The translations under genes and the position numbers were made by a program. 64,000 nt of DNA from Oceaniferula marina. GTDB taxonomy: Bacteria; Verrucomicrobiota; Verrucomicrobiia; Verrucomicrobiales; Akkermansiaceae. The DNA is taken from the NCBI RefSeq assembly GCF_013391475.1, contig NZ_JACBAZ010000008.1, positions 186,001 to 250,000 of the forward strand. Direction: 5' to 3'. Of the stretch, positions 19,801-27,543 are shown piece by piece. Position 1 is the stretch's first letter. The number at the start of each line of letters is the position of its first letter. A model generated the notes under the pieces. It worked only from the letters and a program-made list of their open reading frames with translations, was not told the DNA's origin and did no database searches.

Positions 19801-20518
19801 GGGATGTGTCCCGACGTAGGTCGGCTAAATCCAATCGGGCCTTAACCCCCTGGTCACCGACCCACCAAGCCATCCGACCCGATACCTTTCCTTGGGCATC
19901 AGTGACAGCATCATAGGGAACCCTGATCCTGTCAGAGGCACTGTTTTCCCCCACAGTGCCGGAACCGACCAATTCAATGGATTGATCCTCGGCCACCGTT
20001 TCCGTGGCAAAGCCCAAGGAATTCCGATCTTCACTATCACCGGAAACCAACCATCGCATAAAGGCATCCCGGTTGCGCGTTTCGTCATACGTTTTCCAAG
20101 CCTTGCGCAAACCATTGGAATCCCTCTCATGCCACTCTTCCGTCGAATAAATACCCAAATAATGCTTACGCCCCTCACTCCGGTTGTTTTTATAAAAACC
20201 GGCTGAGCTCAGAATATCAGCTTCAGCGGTGACCCTCTGATCAGGTCCTGCATATTTTTGGAGTTCACCAATGGCCATCATCAAGGCCACCCGGGCATTG
20301 GCCCGGGCTTCTTCCTGGGCCTTGGCAGCTGTCGAGCTCCGAAGCTCAACCGTTGATAAACTCAACATAGCCAAGGCTATCATCACCAATAAAACCATCA
20401 CCGAAATCGTGGCCACCAATGCAAATCCACGGGATTGATTTGGTGGAGGATTGTTTCCCCGCCGATACGAGAAATTGACACGTCCGGTCCCTGTCGTGAG
20501 TTGATGATAACGTCTCAT
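16814..20518 (-). CDS. Very large prepilin-like protein of the Verru_Chthon cassette protein A type
   Basis: About 1234 residues from the ATG at 20518. A short basic leader rich in Arg, Asn and Pro (NNPPPNQSRG) precedes one hydrophobic helix at residues 31-58 (FALVATISVMVLLVMIALAM). After it comes a polar helix (SSTAAKAQEEARANARVALM), the organisation of PilX/GspK-like minor pseudopilins. The canonical Glu5 after the cleavage site is missing. The rest is a long extracellular, Trp/Gly/Asn-rich beta domain with no recognised fold. This matches the size and layout of Verru_Chthon cassette protein A, which elsewhere sits with B, C and D pseudopilins; those partners are not here. An upstream ATG at 20602 exists but adds 28 unlikely residues. 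Confidence 0.75.
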   Translation of the reverse strand: MRRYHQLTTGTGRVNFSYRRGNNPPPNQSRGFALVATISVMVLLVMIALAMLSLSTVELRSSTAAKAQEEARANARVALMMAIGELQKYAGPDQRVTAEADILSSAGFYKNNRSEGRKHYLGIYSTEEWHERDSNGLRKAWKTYDETRNRDAFMRWLVSGDSEDRNSLGFATETVAEDQSIELVGSGTVGENSASDRIRVPYDAVTDAQGKVSGRMAWWVGDQGVKARLDLADLRRDTSQKEWTNRRERVNPVQMGMASVEGFENIGIDPENEEQQEELQRILSYSQSGFFNGGALALDTLKERYHDVTTLSRGVLADVALGGLKRDLSLPFELPNLTADSGSSDWIYNLNGSDVPQERESGFAKIQEFNNSGDQRSQWVSQEYDGTERWPNGFRPDWWGKKVGYVYSYPGNSGSDVQGNKQYLRGANWDMLRNHYRMYKREYEQLGSSDPTRQGVRNPSDDRTWLVRSYDPPSPHTGSKGQTPLTLTAVGEFGPGAANASPSKSLLDPYYTYGFAASRGIRHWNDREVSSLGLVPIMTRLTLVIGTYGEDTDDNGDIDRMQFTVDAVGTLWNPYNVPIEVESVFSDIKLEGLAMNAKLEGEGWEIDLPFNSLRLGVTEEKDPNYPFASSPPSQLIRLEPGELRTYSLNYPEPKDYFAGSGGKVPGSFVNNNWTGGLFGRYSRRTVPAGKQVEFECTPNTNTVWLQNYIGYFHTAKGQFMNPFMRGDFHDLPQFSGMVVKDASSIGTPIKKKITVPEGADKKMALMTIDFKLRSSGETLSGNSIAREFDPRAIVNHVKAAGQSGKGDVPANWDVSIESISDYDQVQIGIGSGGRNNGFWGPSHEGDGETHVIYYEIPDAPIASIGGLQHAQTSPAAWDQPYAIGGSSAPQKLNRNQIFRTQTESAGFENVYYDDAYLLNSALWDRYYFTGLTFSDTNVDESNALPLAEEIMAEFLDPQKENPLGNRRLSLSGGQSSPPIEELTHYRWIARHLMLDGAFNVNSTRVEAWKAWLSSLKGADVDRVNPVNGRLTKDSNSNTPFSRSVVAGGKEGEDWRGYNTLSDSQIQKLAENIVEEVKKRGPFLSVADFVNRRISSDETGKEGALQAALRASSLNLGSGVEEGIPGTIRQGDVLAGLGASIAARSDTFIVRAYGDSLTATGEVRARAWCEAVLQRIPTPVDDNGKLLDMPNPEFPGNNPGGTDAYVENAEAPLAAKDFGRQFRVISFRWLAKDEV

Positions 20519-20551
20519 TGTGTTGAATATGATGCCATTTGTTGGATCCAT

Positions 20552-20575
20552 CAAATGATATATACAAATGATATA
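20552..20575 (-). promoter_or_regulatory. Tandem 11-bp direct repeats upstream of the cassette A-type gene
   Basis: CAAATGATATA occurs at 20552-20562 and 20565-20575, 13 bases apart, in a very AT-rich stretch (TATATATATA close by at about 20581-20590) just upstream of the start at 20518. The position and spacing suit a regulator site overlapping or close to the promoter; no regulator is identified. Confidence 0.35.
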
Positions 20576-20723
20576 CGTTTTATATATATACACAACGGCC
20601 ACTTGGTCACCCCCTATTGAGAGGACTTGTTACCAAACCACTTAAACTAACCAAGCATCTCGGCCATTGCACCTTCCCCCACTCAAGAAAGGGGATCAGA
20701 CACGGTCAAAAAGAGGATCGCTT

Positions 20724-21734
20724 TCAATTTCCCGGGAAGGGATTGGCTGAATGGCGCAGCTCCACTTCACTCATCTCGTCCGCCGGTGATGCCACCCCCG
20801 GAATCACGTCCCATGATGGTCTATTCACCGGCTCGACCAACGCTGAGGCCAGCGCACTGACAAAAGTCACCAATACCACCAGAGCCGCTGCCGCTCCCCC
20901 CTGACTACTGGCCTGCACCAGCATCCGGTCAACCCGACGTTTCAAGCTGGCATGATCCGCCATCGCCAAGCCACCAACAGAAATAACCCTGGCTCTCGAC
21001 TCGAGCATCCTTTCAGCGACATCGCACAAAGCACCGATATAATGTTTTTTATCCACACCTGCACGAATCACTCTCGCATCACAGGCGTATTCACACTGGC
21101 TCATCAACCTGGAGCGCATCCAATACACTATAGGGTTATACCAATACAGCGCACAGCAAAGCTCGGCAGCCAAGCGCATCCACAAATCCCAGCGCTGAAT
21201 ATGCCCCAGCTCGTGAAGGATCGCCATCTTGCGCATTTCGGGTGACCACGCTTCCGCATGATAGGGCATCACAATCACCGGCTTCCAGTATCCGGCAACC
21301 ACCGGCGAATACAGCCCCTCTTTCATCCTCAGCTCAGGAACCCGTTTCACCCCCAACATCCGACAACATTCCTCAAGGAGGAATAAGCCATCGCCCTCCG
21401 CCCGATCAACAGGAGTCGAACACATTAACCACTGGCGCAAACACCGATGCCGCCAGAACAAACGGAACATCATCACCATTGTTCCCAGAGCCCACAAAAC
21501 CAGTAATGCTGAAACCAATCCCCCGCCTGACGAAACCCGATCAGCGGCATCCGCCATCACGGGCGACTGCATATGCCACTTCGGACACAGTGACAACAAT
21601 GGCAAAAACAAGAGTAATCCAAGACTCCATACAGTCACCCAGGGCCAACCCGCCGGGTCTTTCCTGGCAATCAGCCACAGACCTGCGGCAGCAAGCACGG
21701 AAATCATCAAACTACTCAGGAGGATCGACATCAT
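20724..21734 (-). CDS. BlaR1/MecR1-type M56 membrane metallopeptidase (sensor without penicillin-binding domain)
   Basis: About 336 residues from the ATG at 21734. M56 proteins are multi-pass membrane proteases that cleave or trigger cleavage of a BlaI-type repressor. The zinc motif HELGH is in MAILHELGHIQRWD, followed by a helix LCCALYWYNPIVYW and the distal zinc-ligand region CEYACDARVI. There are transmembrane segments near the N-terminus (two to three), around the active site, and near residues 290-310 (AAALVVLVTFVSALASALV). It ends about 35 residues later with no beta-lactam sensor domain, so its signal is unknown. It lies 20 bases after blaI. Start alternatives at 21776 and 21803 overlap blaI. 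Confidence 0.88.
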   Translation of the reverse strand: MMSILLSSLMISVLAAAGLWLIARKDPAGWPWVTVWSLGLLLFLPLLSLCPKWHMQSPVMADAADRVSSGGGLVSALLVLWALGTMVMMFRLFWRHRCLRQWLMCSTPVDRAEGDGLFLLEECCRMLGVKRVPELRMKEGLYSPVVAGYWKPVIVMPYHAEAWSPEMRKMAILHELGHIQRWDLWMRLAAELCCALYWYNPIVYWMRSRLMSQCEYACDARVIRAGVDKKHYIGALCDVAERMLESRARVISVGGLAMADHASLKRRVDRMLVQASSQGGAAAALVVLVTFVSALASALVEPVNRPSWDVIPGVASPADEMSEVELRHSANPFPGN

Positions 21735-21753
21735 CTTTTTTATCAGTGGTTCA

Positions 21754-22143
21754 TCAACGCTCCGCCTGGTCATCATCGCCCAAGGCCTCCCGGATCCTGA
21801 CAACCTCTTCCTTCTCGAGCTTCATATCCTCCGAATCCAACAACGCAGCAACCAACTTCTCAGGTTTTCCCTCAAAAAAAGTACTCAGCAAATTCGAAAT
21901 CGCCGATTTCCTCGCCTTGGTCTCGGCCACCACCGGTTGGTAGATATACCGCCTGGATTCCTTGCTATGCTTCACCATCCCCTTGCCCTCCAGCGTCGCC
22001 ATCAATGCCCGCACCGCCGAATACGAAGGAGGGTCCGGCAAATTCTCCAGAACCTCTTTCGCCGACGCTTTGCCGAGACGATACAAAATATCCATGATCT
22101 GTCTCTCACGACGCGACATCTGCCCCTGCTCCAATCGATTCAT
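21754..22143 (-). CDS. BlaI/MecI-type winged-helix repressor
   Basis: 129 residues from the ATG at 22143 (MNRLEQGQMSRRERQIMDIL). The fold follows BlaI/MecI: a winged helix at residues 1-75 with SAKEVLENLPDPPSYSAVRALMATLEGKGMV, then a dimerisation tail containing the protease-sensitive region and LLSTFFEGKPEKLVAALLD. Family members bind palindromic operators and are inactivated by the M56 protease encoded just downstream. The longer frame to 22317 runs through the divergent promoter region and is not credible. The gene is divergent from a lipoprotein gene with about 105 bases between starts, where repeated ATGCT/AGCAT boxes lie. Confidence 0.93.
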   Translation of the reverse strand: MNRLEQGQMSRRERQIMDILYRLGKASAKEVLENLPDPPSYSAVRALMATLEGKGMVKHSKESRRYIYQPVVAETKARKSAISNLLSTFFEGKPEKLVAALLDSEDMKLEKEEVVRIREALGDDDQAER

Positions 22144-22160
22144 ACAATCAACCTTCCACA

Positions 22161-22245
22161 ATGCTGGAAATACCGCAATTAAAAAATGCTGGAAATTTAG
22201 CATCCAAGCTTGACAGCATACCTCAATTGCTGTTTTTTTAGCATC
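22161..22245. promoter_or_regulatory. Cluster of ATGCT/AGCAT boxes between blaI and the divergent lipoprotein gene (candidate BlaI operators)
   Basis: ATGCTGGAAAT occurs at 22161-22171 and 22186-22196. The second copy extends to the inverted repeat ATGCTGGAAATTTAGCAT (22186-22203). TTTAGCATC occurs at 22196-22204 and 22237-22245, and ACAGCAT at 22213-22219. A -35-like TTGACA for the lipoprotein gene lies at 22210-22215 between the boxes. A repressor bound here could control both directions. Confidence 0.5.
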
Positions 22246-22248
22246 ACT

Positions 22249-23079
22249 ATGAAAAACAAAGCCTTGTTCCCCATAATCAGTTCCGGTCTCAGCCTGCTCG
22301 GAATCGTTTTGATGCATTCATGTGCTACCGCACCCTACCCTGCGGTTGTCAGTCCTCCAGATAGCCAGTCCGCACCTGCGGCGGGAAGTGCTAATTATGC
22401 CGCCTCTGAAGCCCCCCGCAGCCGTCCAGGTCTGGGCACAGGTTGGGGAGATGAGCTGGAATCGGAGATTGGCTACACTAGCTTCAACCGGACATCCTCG
22501 AAACCTGCTGGAGTCGCAGCGATTTATTACAATGACAAGGAGGGCGTCAATGCCATGGTTGATTCATGGAAATACAGTGGCAAGGGCATGCAAAAGGCGG
22601 CAGGCGGGCTGGTCGAGTGGGGAGTCAAGGGTTCGTGGGGAAGCTTGAAAAACTACCATACCCGATACAGTGACAATCCTCGCCGCTATGTGGTCGGACG
22701 CAAAAACAGCAACTACTCGCTGGTGGTGAAAAACCTCAGCCACTCCCGTTTGGAAATTGTCCTCAGCGTCGATGGGCTCGATGTGATGGATGGCAAGGCG
22801 GCGGCCTACCGAAAGCGCGGATATATTGTTCAGCCGGGTAAAACCCTCGTCGTTGACGGATTCCGAACCAGCGAATCAGCGGTCGCGGCTTTCAAATTTT
22901 CTTCGGTGGATGCGTCCTACTCAAATCAGCGGCACGGCACCACCCGCAACGTCGGCGTGATCGGCATGGCGGTATTCACCGAAAAGGGCATCGACCCTTG
23001 GAAGTGGTCGAGGGCCGCAGTGAAGCAAAGGCATGGAGCTTCCCCCTTCGCCGAAGCCCCCTACAGCAGAGCTCAATAG
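22249..23079 (+). CDS. Lipoprotein of unknown function divergent from blaI
   Basis: 276 residues. The N-terminus is a type II signal peptide with lipobox LMHSC, so it is lipid-anchored. A Pro/Ser/Ala-rich linker follows, then a globular region of about 220 residues, with strands such as YSLVVKNLSHSRLEIVLSVDGLDV and GYIVQPGKTLVVDGF and the short motif NVGVIGMAVF. I do not recognise a named family, although the strand pattern suggests a single beta-sandwich. It is driven from the box-rich intergenic region shared with blaI, so it is a plausible effector of that regulator pair. Its stop lies 6 bases from the stop of the convergent E2 gene. Confidence 0.75.
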   Translation: MKNKALFPIISSGLSLLGIVLMHSCATAPYPAVVSPPDSQSAPAAGSANYAASEAPRSRPGLGTGWGDELESEIGYTSFNRTSSKPAGVAAIYYNDKEGVNAMVDSWKYSGKGMQKAAGGLVEWGVKGSWGSLKNYHTRYSDNPRRYVVGRKNSNYSLVVKNLSHSRLEIVLSVDGLDVMDGKAAAYRKRGYIVQPGKTLVVDGFRTSESAVAAFKFSSVDASYSNQRHGTTRNVGVIGMAVFTEKGIDPWKWSRAAVKQRHGASPFAEAPYSRAQ

Positions 23080-23085
23080 ATTTTT

Positions 23086-24324
23086 CTACAGATCTTCAGG
23101 CTTTTGCAGCAGCTCGGAAATCCTATTCAAGAGCATGCCTGCGCCACCACCATCCACCACCCGGTGATCGAAGGTCAGATCGATTTCAGCTTCGGTCACC
23201 GGAATAAAGGCTCCCGCCTGCTCGCTCCAAACCGGTCGCTTCACCCCGGCACTCAAACCAAGAATCAAGGTCTCATTTGGCAAAGGAATGGGAGTCCCCC
23301 AGGTCAAACCAAAGGTTCCAAAATTCGTTACAGTGGCAATCCCGTGCTGGGTGGCTTCCTCCGGTAACTTCCGAGCTCGAGCCAAGCTGACCATTTCGTG
23401 GTATTCTTCGACTAGGTCCTTCAACCTCTTGGAATCCGCATTGCGGATAATGGGAACCAACACACCGTCCTCGACCTGAACCGCCACGCCAATATCAAAG
23501 GAACGCGGGTGCACCACGCTCTCACCAATCAGATAGCCCGCTGTTGTCGGGTTTTCGGCCAATGCCAATGCCAATGCCCTCAAAATATACAATGCGGGGC
23601 CGGGTTTGGGATCCTGCCCCCTGCGATGATCCAAAATTTTATCCATCACCAGCGGCCGGGCCACAGTAGCCAAGGGGCGCGACCAACTACGGCGCATGGC
23701 ATCCGCCACGGCCAAACGCATCGGCGATGCTTTGGTATGGGGCCAGGTTTCGATATACTCGAGAAAGTTTTCCAAATCCTCCACCGTCACACGCCCGCCG
23801 CCGCCACTCCCTGAAATGGCAGAAATATCAGCCGCCCGCAATCCAAGCTCCATCATTCGGGCACGCATCCGGGGAGAAATATAATGCGCTCCTCCTTTGC
23901 CCGCCGGCACGGGCAGCCCTTTGACATTTGGCTCCACAGGCTTCGGCTCATGATACCCTCCGCCGTCGGTCTTGAAGTGCAGGGTGGCATCCTCATTGGC
24001 TTCACTTGAATCACCGTTCTTGGGAAGCGGCTGCGCTTCGGTGGCGTCCATGCACTGTTCTCCGGTTCGATCAAGTTCCTCTTCCGTGACTTGTAACACC
24101 CCCAGCACGGTCCCCACTGCGTAACTTTCGCCTTCAACGGCATAAATCTCGAGCACATCACCGGCACAAACCGATGGCACATCCATCACCGCTTTATTGG
24201 TCTCCACTTCGATGAGATCCTGATCCTGTTCGACCTGGTCCCCGACCGCGATATTAAGGCGAAGAATGGTGGCTTCGGCAATGGATTCACCCAGCTGGGG
24301 CATGAGAATAGGAACCTTGGGCAT
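23086..24324 (-). CDS. Dihydrolipoyl acyltransferase (E2) of a 2-oxoacid dehydrogenase complex
   Basis: About 412 residues from the ATG at 24324 (MPKVPILMPQLGESIAEAT). Domains in order are one lipoyl domain with the lipoylated Lys in VETNKAVMDVP at about residue 46, a linker, and a peripheral-subunit-binding domain (YISPRMRARMMELGL... GSGGGGRVTVEDL) at about 145-185. The catalytic chloramphenicol-acetyltransferase-like domain comes last, with active site DHRVVDGGGAG near the end. E2 forms the core that moves acyl groups to CoA. It follows E1beta by 40 bases on the same strand. The substrate (pyruvate, branched-chain or acetoin) cannot be decided; no E3 gene adjoins. Confidence 0.94.
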   Translation of the reverse strand: MPKVPILMPQLGESIAEATILRLNIAVGDQVEQDQDLIEVETNKAVMDVPSVCAGDVLEIYAVEGESYAVGTVLGVLQVTEEELDRTGEQCMDATEAQPLPKNGDSSEANEDATLHFKTDGGGYHEPKPVEPNVKGLPVPAGKGGAHYISPRMRARMMELGLRAADISAISGSGGGGRVTVEDLENFLEYIETWPHTKASPMRLAVADAMRRSWSRPLATVARPLVMDKILDHRRGQDPKPGPALYILRALALALAENPTTAGYLIGESVVHPRSFDIGVAVQVEDGVLVPIIRNADSKRLKDLVEEYHEMVSLARARKLPEEATQHGIATVTNFGTFGLTWGTPIPLPNETLILGLSAGVKRPVWSEQAGAFIPVTEAEIDLTFDHRVVDGGGAGMLLNRISELLQKPEDL

Positions 24325-24364
24325 AGTCTGATTAGGGTTGGAAATTATAAACGACAATGAAAAA

Positions 24365-25336
24365 CTAGTAATTCAAGAGCTTGAGGAGCTCGTGCACAAT
24401 CGACTCGGGCGTTGGTCGGTGACTCGACCACAATTTCGGGTGATACGGGATCGGCGTGTCGCGGGCGTTCAGCCTGACCGGAGGTGCATCCAGCAAGTGA
24501 AAACCGTCCGCACTCACTCGCGAAACCACTTCAGCGGTCACGCCTCCCCAGGGAAAGGCTTCACCCACAACAAGCAGACGCCCGGTTCGGGCCACCGATG
24601 CAACCACCGTATCCGTATCCAGCGGCTTCACACTCCTCAGGTCAACCACCTCGATCTCCCACCCCCCCTCGGCGTGCAGGATTTCAGCAGCACGCACAGC
24701 CTCATGCACCATCGCACTGTAGGCCACCACCGTTGCATGTTTTCCCGGACGGGTAATCCGAGCCTTGCCAATCGGTAACGCATCCCCGTCAAAATTCTCT
24801 GATTTCAGCCAGCGATACAAAAATTTGTGCTCACAGAACACCACCGGGTCGTCGAGCTCAATCGACTCCAAAAGCATCGAATACGCATCTGCCACCGTTG
24901 CCGGAGTCACCACAACCAGCCCTGGATAGTGCGCATAGATCGACTCCATACTCTGACTGTGAAACGGCCCGGACCCCGGGGTGCCGCCGGAAGGCAGACG
25001 CACCGTCAAGGGCACGGGAACCCCCGTCCGGTAATAATGAGTCGCAGCCTGGTTCACGATCTGGTTGAACGCCACAGACGAAAAATCCGCGAACTGCATT
25101 TCCAAAACCGGGCGGGCTCCTTCGATCGCCGCTCCAATCGCCACACCGGCCATCGCATCCTCACTGATCGGAGCATCCAGCACCCTGCCGGGGTATTTGC
25201 CAACCAAACCCTTGGTCGCCTTAAAAGCCCCACCAAAGGTTCCGATGTCCTGACCGTAAAGAAAAACTCCCGGGTCATCTGCCATCGCCTTGTCCAAGGC
25301 AGCATGAATCGCGTCTATGTAGGTTACCTCACTCAT
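24365..25336 (-). CDS. 2-oxoacid dehydrogenase E1 component, beta subunit
   Basis: About 323 residues from the ATG at 25336 (MSEVTYIDAIHAALDKAM). The transketolase pyrimidine-binding half shows LYGQDIG, then FKATKGL and the ThDP-activating region DAPISEDAMAGVAIGAA. The C-terminal transketolase domain carries VVDLRSVKPLDTDTVVASV and GRLLVVGE. It pairs with E1alpha to form the alpha2-beta2 thiamine-diphosphate decarboxylase. The gene starts 5 bases after the E1alpha stop, so translation is probably coupled. The upstream ATG at 25390 overlaps E1alpha and is not needed. Confidence 0.95.
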   Translation of the reverse strand: MSEVTYIDAIHAALDKAMADDPGVFLYGQDIGTFGGAFKATKGLVGKYPGRVLDAPISEDAMAGVAIGAAIEGARPVLEMQFADFSSVAFNQIVNQAATHYYRTGVPVPLTVRLPSGGTPGSGPFHSQSMESIYAHYPGLVVVTPATVADAYSMLLESIELDDPVVFCEHKFLYRWLKSENFDGDALPIGKARITRPGKHATVVAYSAMVHEAVRAAEILHAEGGWEIEVVDLRSVKPLDTDTVVASVARTGRLLVVGEAFPWGGVTAEVVSRVSADGFHLLDAPPVRLNARDTPIPYHPKLWSSHRPTPESIVHELLKLLNY

Positions 25337-25341
25337 CCACT

Positions 25342-26385
25342 TCAGTCTTGATTGTAATACGTGGACAAATGGGTGGCATAGGCCTGCCAATCATCCTGGT
25401 AGGGGTCGGGAGAGCGCTCTTTCTGAGCCTGGGCCAGAGCCTGCTGCACCGTCTGAGCCGCTTCCTCCTGCCAAGTGTCGATTTCATCACCTCCGGCAAA
25501 GCCACCGTCCACCATCTGCTTGCGCCCTACTTCCAAACAATCGCGACCAACCCCCGACTGCTTGATTGCAGCATCCACATAAAAAGCATCATCGTGCTCA
25601 CCATGACCAGTAAGCCGCAGCATTTCCGCCACCACTAACTGAGGTCCCTCACCCGCCCGGGCCCGTTCGACCGCTTCATACATCACCTCGACGCAGGCCA
25701 ACATATCCGTGCCGTCGACCTGATGCCCCCGCACTCCATATCCCACAGCCTTGTCCACCAGCCTCTCACATGCAAACTGATGCACATTGGGCGTTGAATA
25801 CGCATACTGGTTGTTGGCAACCGTTAACACCAGAGGAAGCTTTTCTACCGCAGCCGTATTTAATCCCTCGTGAAAGGATCCCGTCGAGGTGCAGCCGTCA
25901 CCAATACAAGTGGCTCCGACCACGCCATCCAAGGTCCCCTTCAAGCGCTTGGCCAGCAGCATACCACTGACCAGCGAAATCGAAGCTCCCAGATGCGAGA
26001 TCATTGCCGGCATCCCCTCTGCAGGGCGTCCCCGGTGAATATTCCCATCCCTACCGCGCATTGGGCCATCCACCGAGCCAAGGTAAGTCCGGGTGCAATC
26101 GAGTAAATCCTCACCAAAGGCCGTGCGTCCGGCCTGGTCCCGAATCAAGGGGGCAAACACGTCCCTTCCCTTTTCCAGGCAAGTCGCAAGGGAAGCGCTC
26201 ACCGCTTCCTGCCCCTTACCCAGATACACACCGCCAACAATCTTACCGGCCTTGTAGAGGCTTCCCAATTTGTTCTCGAGAACACGCGCCGTAAGCATCG
26301 CCCGATAAACTGAGCGCACATGCCGGCGTCCTCCTTCGTCAGATAGTATCTCCATGCAGTTGTGATTCGGATCGGTCGTCCACAT
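25342..26385 (-). CDS. 2-oxoacid dehydrogenase E1 component, alpha subunit
   Basis: About 347 residues. The thiamine diphosphate-binding motif is intact, beginning at GDGCTSTGSFHEGLN and ending at LTVANNQYAYST. The characteristic YLGKGQEAVSASLA and MRGRDGNIH segments lie upstream. The activation loop carries the RLTGHGEHDDAF region, which in pyruvate/branched-chain E1 enzymes holds the regulatory loop. The start is uncertain: ATGs at 26415, 26385 and 26355 are all possible; I use 26385. First gene of the E1alpha-E1beta-E2 operon. The neighbouring gene is divergent. Confidence 0.93.
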   Translation of the reverse strand: MWTTDPNHNCMEILSDEGGRRHVRSVYRAMLTARVLENKLGSLYKAGKIVGGVYLGKGQEAVSASLATCLEKGRDVFAPLIRDQAGRTAFGEDLLDCTRTYLGSVDGPMRGRDGNIHRGRPAEGMPAMISHLGASISLVSGMLLAKRLKGTLDGVVGATCIGDGCTSTGSFHEGLNTAAVEKLPLVLTVANNQYAYSTPNVHQFACERLVDKAVGYGVRGHQVDGTDMLACVEVMYEAVERARAGEGPQLVVAEMLRLTGHGEHDDAFYVDAAIKQSGVGRDCLEVGRKQMVDGGFAGGDEIDTWQEEAAQTVQQALAQAQKERSPDPYQDDWQAYATHLSTYYNQD

Positions 26386-26572
26386 CACCACCCCCATCCA
26401 AGGATGCGAAGGCAATCTGTATGACCGGGGCCATCAAAGACAATGGAAGCGGCACTGACAATAGCATTCTTTACCAAAGGCAGCGCGGATTTTCCTCAGC
26501 ATGAAAGAAACCATTGCCAAATCCCCTATTCCACGGCAAAACATCCCCGCACAACCACAGAAAATTCTTATT

Positions 26573-27484
26573 ATGGAACCCACACTTCTTGTTCTCGCAG
26601 CCGGAATGGGCAGCCGATACGGCGGCCTGAAACAAATGGACCCCATGGGGCCCAATGGCGAAACTGTCCTCGACTACTCGGTTTACGATGCCATTCGTGC
26701 CGGATTCAAACGTGTTGTCTTCATCATCCGCGAAGATTTTGCCGACCTGTTCAAGGAACAAGTCGGAGCCAAGTTCGCTGGAAAAATCGAAGTCGACTAC
26801 GTCTTCCAGAAACTCGACGACCTCCCGGTCGGATTTGCCGTCCCAGAAGGACGCGTCAAACCCTGGGGCACCATTCATGCGATCCGGGCTGCCCGGACCG
26901 CCATTTCCGGCCCCTTTGCCGTGATCAACGCCGATGACTTCTACGGATCGGACGCCTACCAACAAATTGCCAAGTACTTCGCACAGACCACAGAACAAAA
27001 CGACGACAAGTCACACTACTGCATGGTCGGCTACCACATCACCAAGACCCTTTCGGATCACGGAGATGTCAACCGTGGCATCTGTTCCGCTGAAAACGGA
27101 TTCCTCAAGGATGTCGAGGAAGTCACCGAAATCAAACGTGAGGACGATGGGAACATCTACGGTAACGGACTCGACGGCAACCGCCGCGAAGTTCCGGAAT
27201 CAGCGATTGCTTCCATGAACTTCTGGGGATTCACCAACGAGTTCTTCACTCAGATCGAAGCACACTTCATCACCTTCCTCAAGGAACGAGGCACCGAACT
27301 CAAATCCGAGTGCTACATCCCGACACTCGTCGACGAACTCATCCGGGAAGACAGAGGCGACTGCAAAGTTCTTGAAACCACCAGTTCATGGTTCGGAGTC
27401 ACCTATCCGGAAGACAAACCACACGTTGTTGAAAACATCCAACAGCTCATCGACGCCGGGGACTACCCGACACCTCTGGACTAA
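26573..27484 (+). CDS. Sugar-1-phosphate nucleotidyltransferase
   Basis: About 303 residues from the ATG at 26573 (MEPTLLVLAAGMGSRYGG). The nucleotide-binding signature LAAGMGSRYGGLKQMDPMGP and the metal-site motif VINADDFYGSDAY are clear. The middle contains the acceptor-sugar pocket region YCMVGYHITKTLSDHGDVNRG. Such enzymes couple NTP to sugar-1-phosphate, giving an NDP-sugar. The gene precedes a kinase of the N-acetylhexosamine kinase type by 59 bases, so the pair could act in sequence: sugar to sugar-1-phosphate, then to NDP-sugar. An upstream ATG at 26501 gives an unlikely 24-residue extension. The specific sugar is not readable from sequence. Confidence 0.85.
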   Translation: MEPTLLVLAAGMGSRYGGLKQMDPMGPNGETVLDYSVYDAIRAGFKRVVFIIREDFADLFKEQVGAKFAGKIEVDYVFQKLDDLPVGFAVPEGRVKPWGTIHAIRAARTAISGPFAVINADDFYGSDAYQQIAKYFAQTTEQNDDKSHYCMVGYHITKTLSDHGDVNRGICSAENGFLKDVEEVTEIKREDDGNIYGNGLDGNRREVPESAIASMNFWGFTNEFFTQIEAHFITFLKERGTELKSECYIPTLVDELIREDRGDCKVLETTSSWFGVTYPEDKPHVVENIQQLIDAGDYPTPLD

Positions 27485-27543
27485 TCGTCCAAGGTGTTCC
27501 CTAGGTGCGCCCACTCCTAAACACACAAAACATTACCACCACT

